Part shown: piece after piece, positions 4,260 to 5,977 of the stretch
How the letters are laid out: each line of letters begins with the position of its first letter
Position numbering within the stretch: position 1 is the first letter of the stretch
Origin: an uncultured Synergistia bacterium
GTDB lineage: Bacteria > Eremiobacterota > SpSt-956 > JAKJGF01
Reading direction: 5' to 3'
DNA: 5,977 nucleotides
Assembly (NCBI GenBank): GCA_937888925.1
Contig: CALARM010000518.1
Span: 1 to 5,977 of the forward strand
Position numbers and translations under genes: made by a program
The notes under the pieces: model-generated
What the model saw: only the letters and a program-made list of their open reading frames with translations
Told to the model about the DNA's origin: nothing
Databases searched by the model: none

Positions 4260-5939
4260 TCACGCCTCACCCTTCACAATTTCATTCAATGTTAATTCAA
4301 AGGCAGACACAGGCATATTTATACCGTTTCTCTCCAGAACTTCAGGGTGAATTTCACCTATAATCCCGACTTTTCGTCCGAAACATATTATTTTCCCCAC
4401 TCTACCGTCTATAAAAGCAGGGTCAGTAGTTTCTTCAAGTTTATAAGGAATGTCAAGATAGAACATAAGGGAATGAAGATAACTGTGTATTTCTGAAAAA
4501 TTTCCGTTACTGTGGGAAATCAATGCAGATACATTATGAACGGTCTTACTGCCGTAGTTTTCTTCAGGAGAATAAATGACTACTTCTCCTTCTTCAAAAA
4601 TCTTATGAGGAAATTCGACTCTCAGATTTTTACTTTCTATTTCAAGCAAAACAGGAAGCAATGAAGGGCGGAGTACTGAATAGGTATCACTCATAACATT
4701 TTCCACTTCAACTATGTCAGCTTCTTCTCTTCTCATTTTATAAAAATTCTTATCTTTCCCTGTAAGAATGTATGTGATAAATTCCTGGAACCCCATGCCT
4801 GTCATCAACATTCTTACCGTATCTCCCAGTTCCGCTATCGGTGCTACGGAACCGACAGTATATTTATCAGGCATTTGAGGTGAAAAACTGTTGTAGTCTC
4901 TTGCTATTGCATAGTCTTCTACCAGATCTACAGGGTGAATGCAGTCTCTTCTGTAAGGAGGGCTCTGGCAGGTTATTTTATTCTCACATGAAGTGACTGT
5001 AAACCCCATAGAAGAAAGTTTTTCTATAATAGAAGTAACCGGTATAGTTTCTCCCAGCATCCTTTCAAGATAGGATTTTTCTACTGATACAATCTGAGCC
5101 AGATCCTTTGGTGTAACTACTGTATCATTTTCATATTTTACGGCAAAAGGTCTTATTGTTGCCCCTCTGTCTGCCAGGTTGCAGGCAAGTATATTTGTAC
5201 TTAATATGACGGATTCAAGTGATGTGCCTGTTACTTCTACGAAAAGCATTTTATTGCCTTCCACCACTTTTCCCAGATCCTCACTGTTTATTACAGGCGG
5301 AAAAGAAAGAACATTACCGTTTTTATCCATTATTACAGGGTAAAGATGGTATTTTTTTACCAGCTTTGCATATTCCTGGCCTTTCGGATGTTTTTCCAGT
5401 ATTTCTCCTAAATCCATTTGTTCTGAAAACCCCAGGGGTGAAAATTTTACTTCTTTCTCTTTAAAACCTTTATAATAAACAGGGAATGCTATTTTTGAAG
5501 CATCATATACGCCTATGGCAATTAATTCCCTGTTACGTCCGTAATTTACACAGAGTTTTTCCTGGGTCTGTATGAGCTGTGTGAGAAGAGCATCATCTAC
5601 GTCTATATTCAGTACAAGAAATCCACCTATAAAAGGTCTTATGTCCTTTAAATTTGCATCTACTATAATCATGTCATTCTCTGAAGGTTCTGATGAGAAG
5701 AACTGGTAATTACTTTTCTTATGTAATACTGCTTCTCTTATCTGTCTTGCCACACCTTCCACACACCACAGATCAGGTCTGTTTGTATCAACGAGTTCTA
5801 TCTTTAATTCTCCTGTTTTTTCGTCATATTCTTTGAACTCTGCTTTTGCTTTTGAAAGTAAATCAGGCAGTTCTTCCAGTCCTATTTTTTGTCCGTAGAG
5901 TTTCTGAATATCTTTATAATAGCAGCTTATTGTTGGCAT
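4260..5939 (-). CDS. pheT: Phenylalanine-tRNA ligase beta subunit, archaeal/spirochaete type
   Basis: Beta subunit of the alpha2-beta2 enzyme that charges tRNA-Phe in the cytoplasm. The alpha subunit holds the aminoacylation site; beta binds tRNA and edits mischarged Tyr-tRNA. The 559 residues fit the short archaeal-type subunit; the usual bacterial form has about 800, with an N-terminal OB fold and a C-terminal anticodon-binding domain that are absent here. Visible parts: the B1 region with DTNRPDLWCVEGVAR (51-65); the B3/B4 editing domain (about 95-265) with QLIQTQEKLCVNYGRNR (121-137), HPKGQEYA (184-191), LSFPPVINSEDLG (211-223) and FVEVTGTSLE (233-242); the B5 domain (about 273-350) with SPPYRRDCIHPVDLVEDYAR-like sequence (326-347); and a synthetase-like B6/B7 fold (about 360-559) with SVLRPSLLPVLL (421-432) and GIIGEIHPEVL (525-535). 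It appears intact. ATG 5939 is preceded directly by an in-frame TAG and by a good Shine-Dalgarno site, so the start is secure. Confidence 0.96.
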   Translation of the reverse strand: MPTISCYYKDIQKLYGQKIGLEELPDLLSKAKAEFKEYDEKTGELKIELVDTNRPDLWCVEGVARQIREAVLHKKSNYQFFSSEPSENDMIIVDANLKDIRPFIGGFLVLNIDVDDALLTQLIQTQEKLCVNYGRNRELIAIGVYDASKIAFPVYYKGFKEKEVKFSPLGFSEQMDLGEILEKHPKGQEYAKLVKKYHLYPVIMDKNGNVLSFPPVINSEDLGKVVEGNKMLFVEVTGTSLESVILSTNILACNLADRGATIRPFAVKYENDTVVTPKDLAQIVSVEKSYLERMLGETIPVTSIIEKLSSMGFTVTSCENKITCQSPPYRRDCIHPVDLVEDYAIARDYNSFSPQMPDKYTVGSVAPIAELGDTVRMLMTGMGFQEFITYILTGKDKNFYKMRREEADIVEVENVMSDTYSVLRPSLLPVLLEIESKNLRVEFPHKIFEEGEVVIYSPEENYGSKTVHNVSALISHSNGNFSEIHSYLHSLMFYLDIPYKLEETTDPAFIDGRVGKIICFGRKVGIIGEIHPEVLERNGINMPVSAFELTLNEIVKGEA

Positions 5940-5977
5940 CTATATCACCGCCTTTGAATTTCTGATAAAGTTCATGT
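5914..5977 (-). CDS. Possible 3' end of an upstream gene overlapping pheT
   Basis: One minus-strand frame is open from the window edge to a TAA at 5914-5916 and encodes a plausible tail beginning HELYQKFKGGDID. If real, it overlaps the pheT start by 26 bp, which would suggest translational coupling. By operon convention the upstream gene would be pheS, but these few residues do not identify it. A second frame from the edge ends MNFIRNSKAVI with TAG at 5940-5942, directly before the pheT ATG, and is an alternative. The fragment is too short to decide. Confidence 0.3.
   Translation of the reverse strand, partial: HELYQKFKGGDIDANNKLLL
5944..5954 (-). promoter_or_regulatory. Shine-Dalgarno site of pheT
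   Basis: On the minus strand AAGGCGGTGAT closely follows the AAGGAGGTGAT anti-16S consensus with one mismatch, and GGCGG ends 8 nt before the pheT ATG. It is by far the best ribosome-binding site in the window and shows that this organism does use Shine-Dalgarno initiation, which makes its absence before lptC and the FUN14 gene notable. Confidence 0.8.

Noticed and set aside
5219..5464. Plus-strand open frame of 81 codons
   Set aside because: It is antisense to the strongly conserved PheT editing domain.

Overview
The window is AT-rich bacterial DNA carrying five complete genes and the possible tail of a sixth. All but one lie on the minus strand. The gene content points to an uncultured or poorly sampled diderm bacterium. 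An LptC-like protein implies an outer membrane with lipopolysaccharide. A secreted AMIN-domain amidase implies peptidoglycan. PheT is the short archaeal/spirochaete-type beta subunit rather than the roughly 800-residue form of most bacteria. I cannot name the phylum from sequence alone; spirochaete-like or candidate-phylum diderms would fit.

Layout from left to right. 1-176 is non-coding as far as I can see and ends in a heptamer repeat array (A) that runs into the 3' end of the first gene. 177-1910 (minus) encodes a secreted N-acetylmuramoyl-L-alanine amidase, and 1910-2554 (minus) an LptC-like protein; they overlap as TGATG and form one envelope operon transcribed right to left. 2555-2768 is a divergent intergenic region with back-to-back promoter candidates and copies of a GACGCGTCACG repeat next to both start codons. 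2769-3086 (plus) encodes a FUN14-family membrane protein. It meets, tail to tail with a 2-nt gap, 3089-4045 (minus), a predicted exported metallopeptidase with four CxxC zinc modules and a DA1-like HELTH domain. 4046-4259 is non-coding and is dominated by a 140-bp array (C) of exactly twenty 7-bp units. 4260-5939 (minus) is pheT. The last few dozen bases hold the possible end of an upstream gene, perhaps pheS.

The amidase and LptC-like protein both serve the cell envelope: wall cleavage and LPS transport. FUN14 and LIM/DA1-type proteins are best known from eukaryotes, and their adjacency here is unusual, but nothing shows that they work together. PheT is housekeeping.

The most unusual feature is the set of degenerate heptanucleotide arrays. 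One supplies the stop codon of the amidase. Another lies in the predicted leader of lptC, a related element sits just before the FUN14 start, and the longest lies just upstream of the DA1-like gene, whose start codon is itself abnormal. No CRISPR array, tRNA, rRNA, insertion sequence or convincing intrinsic terminator was seen.
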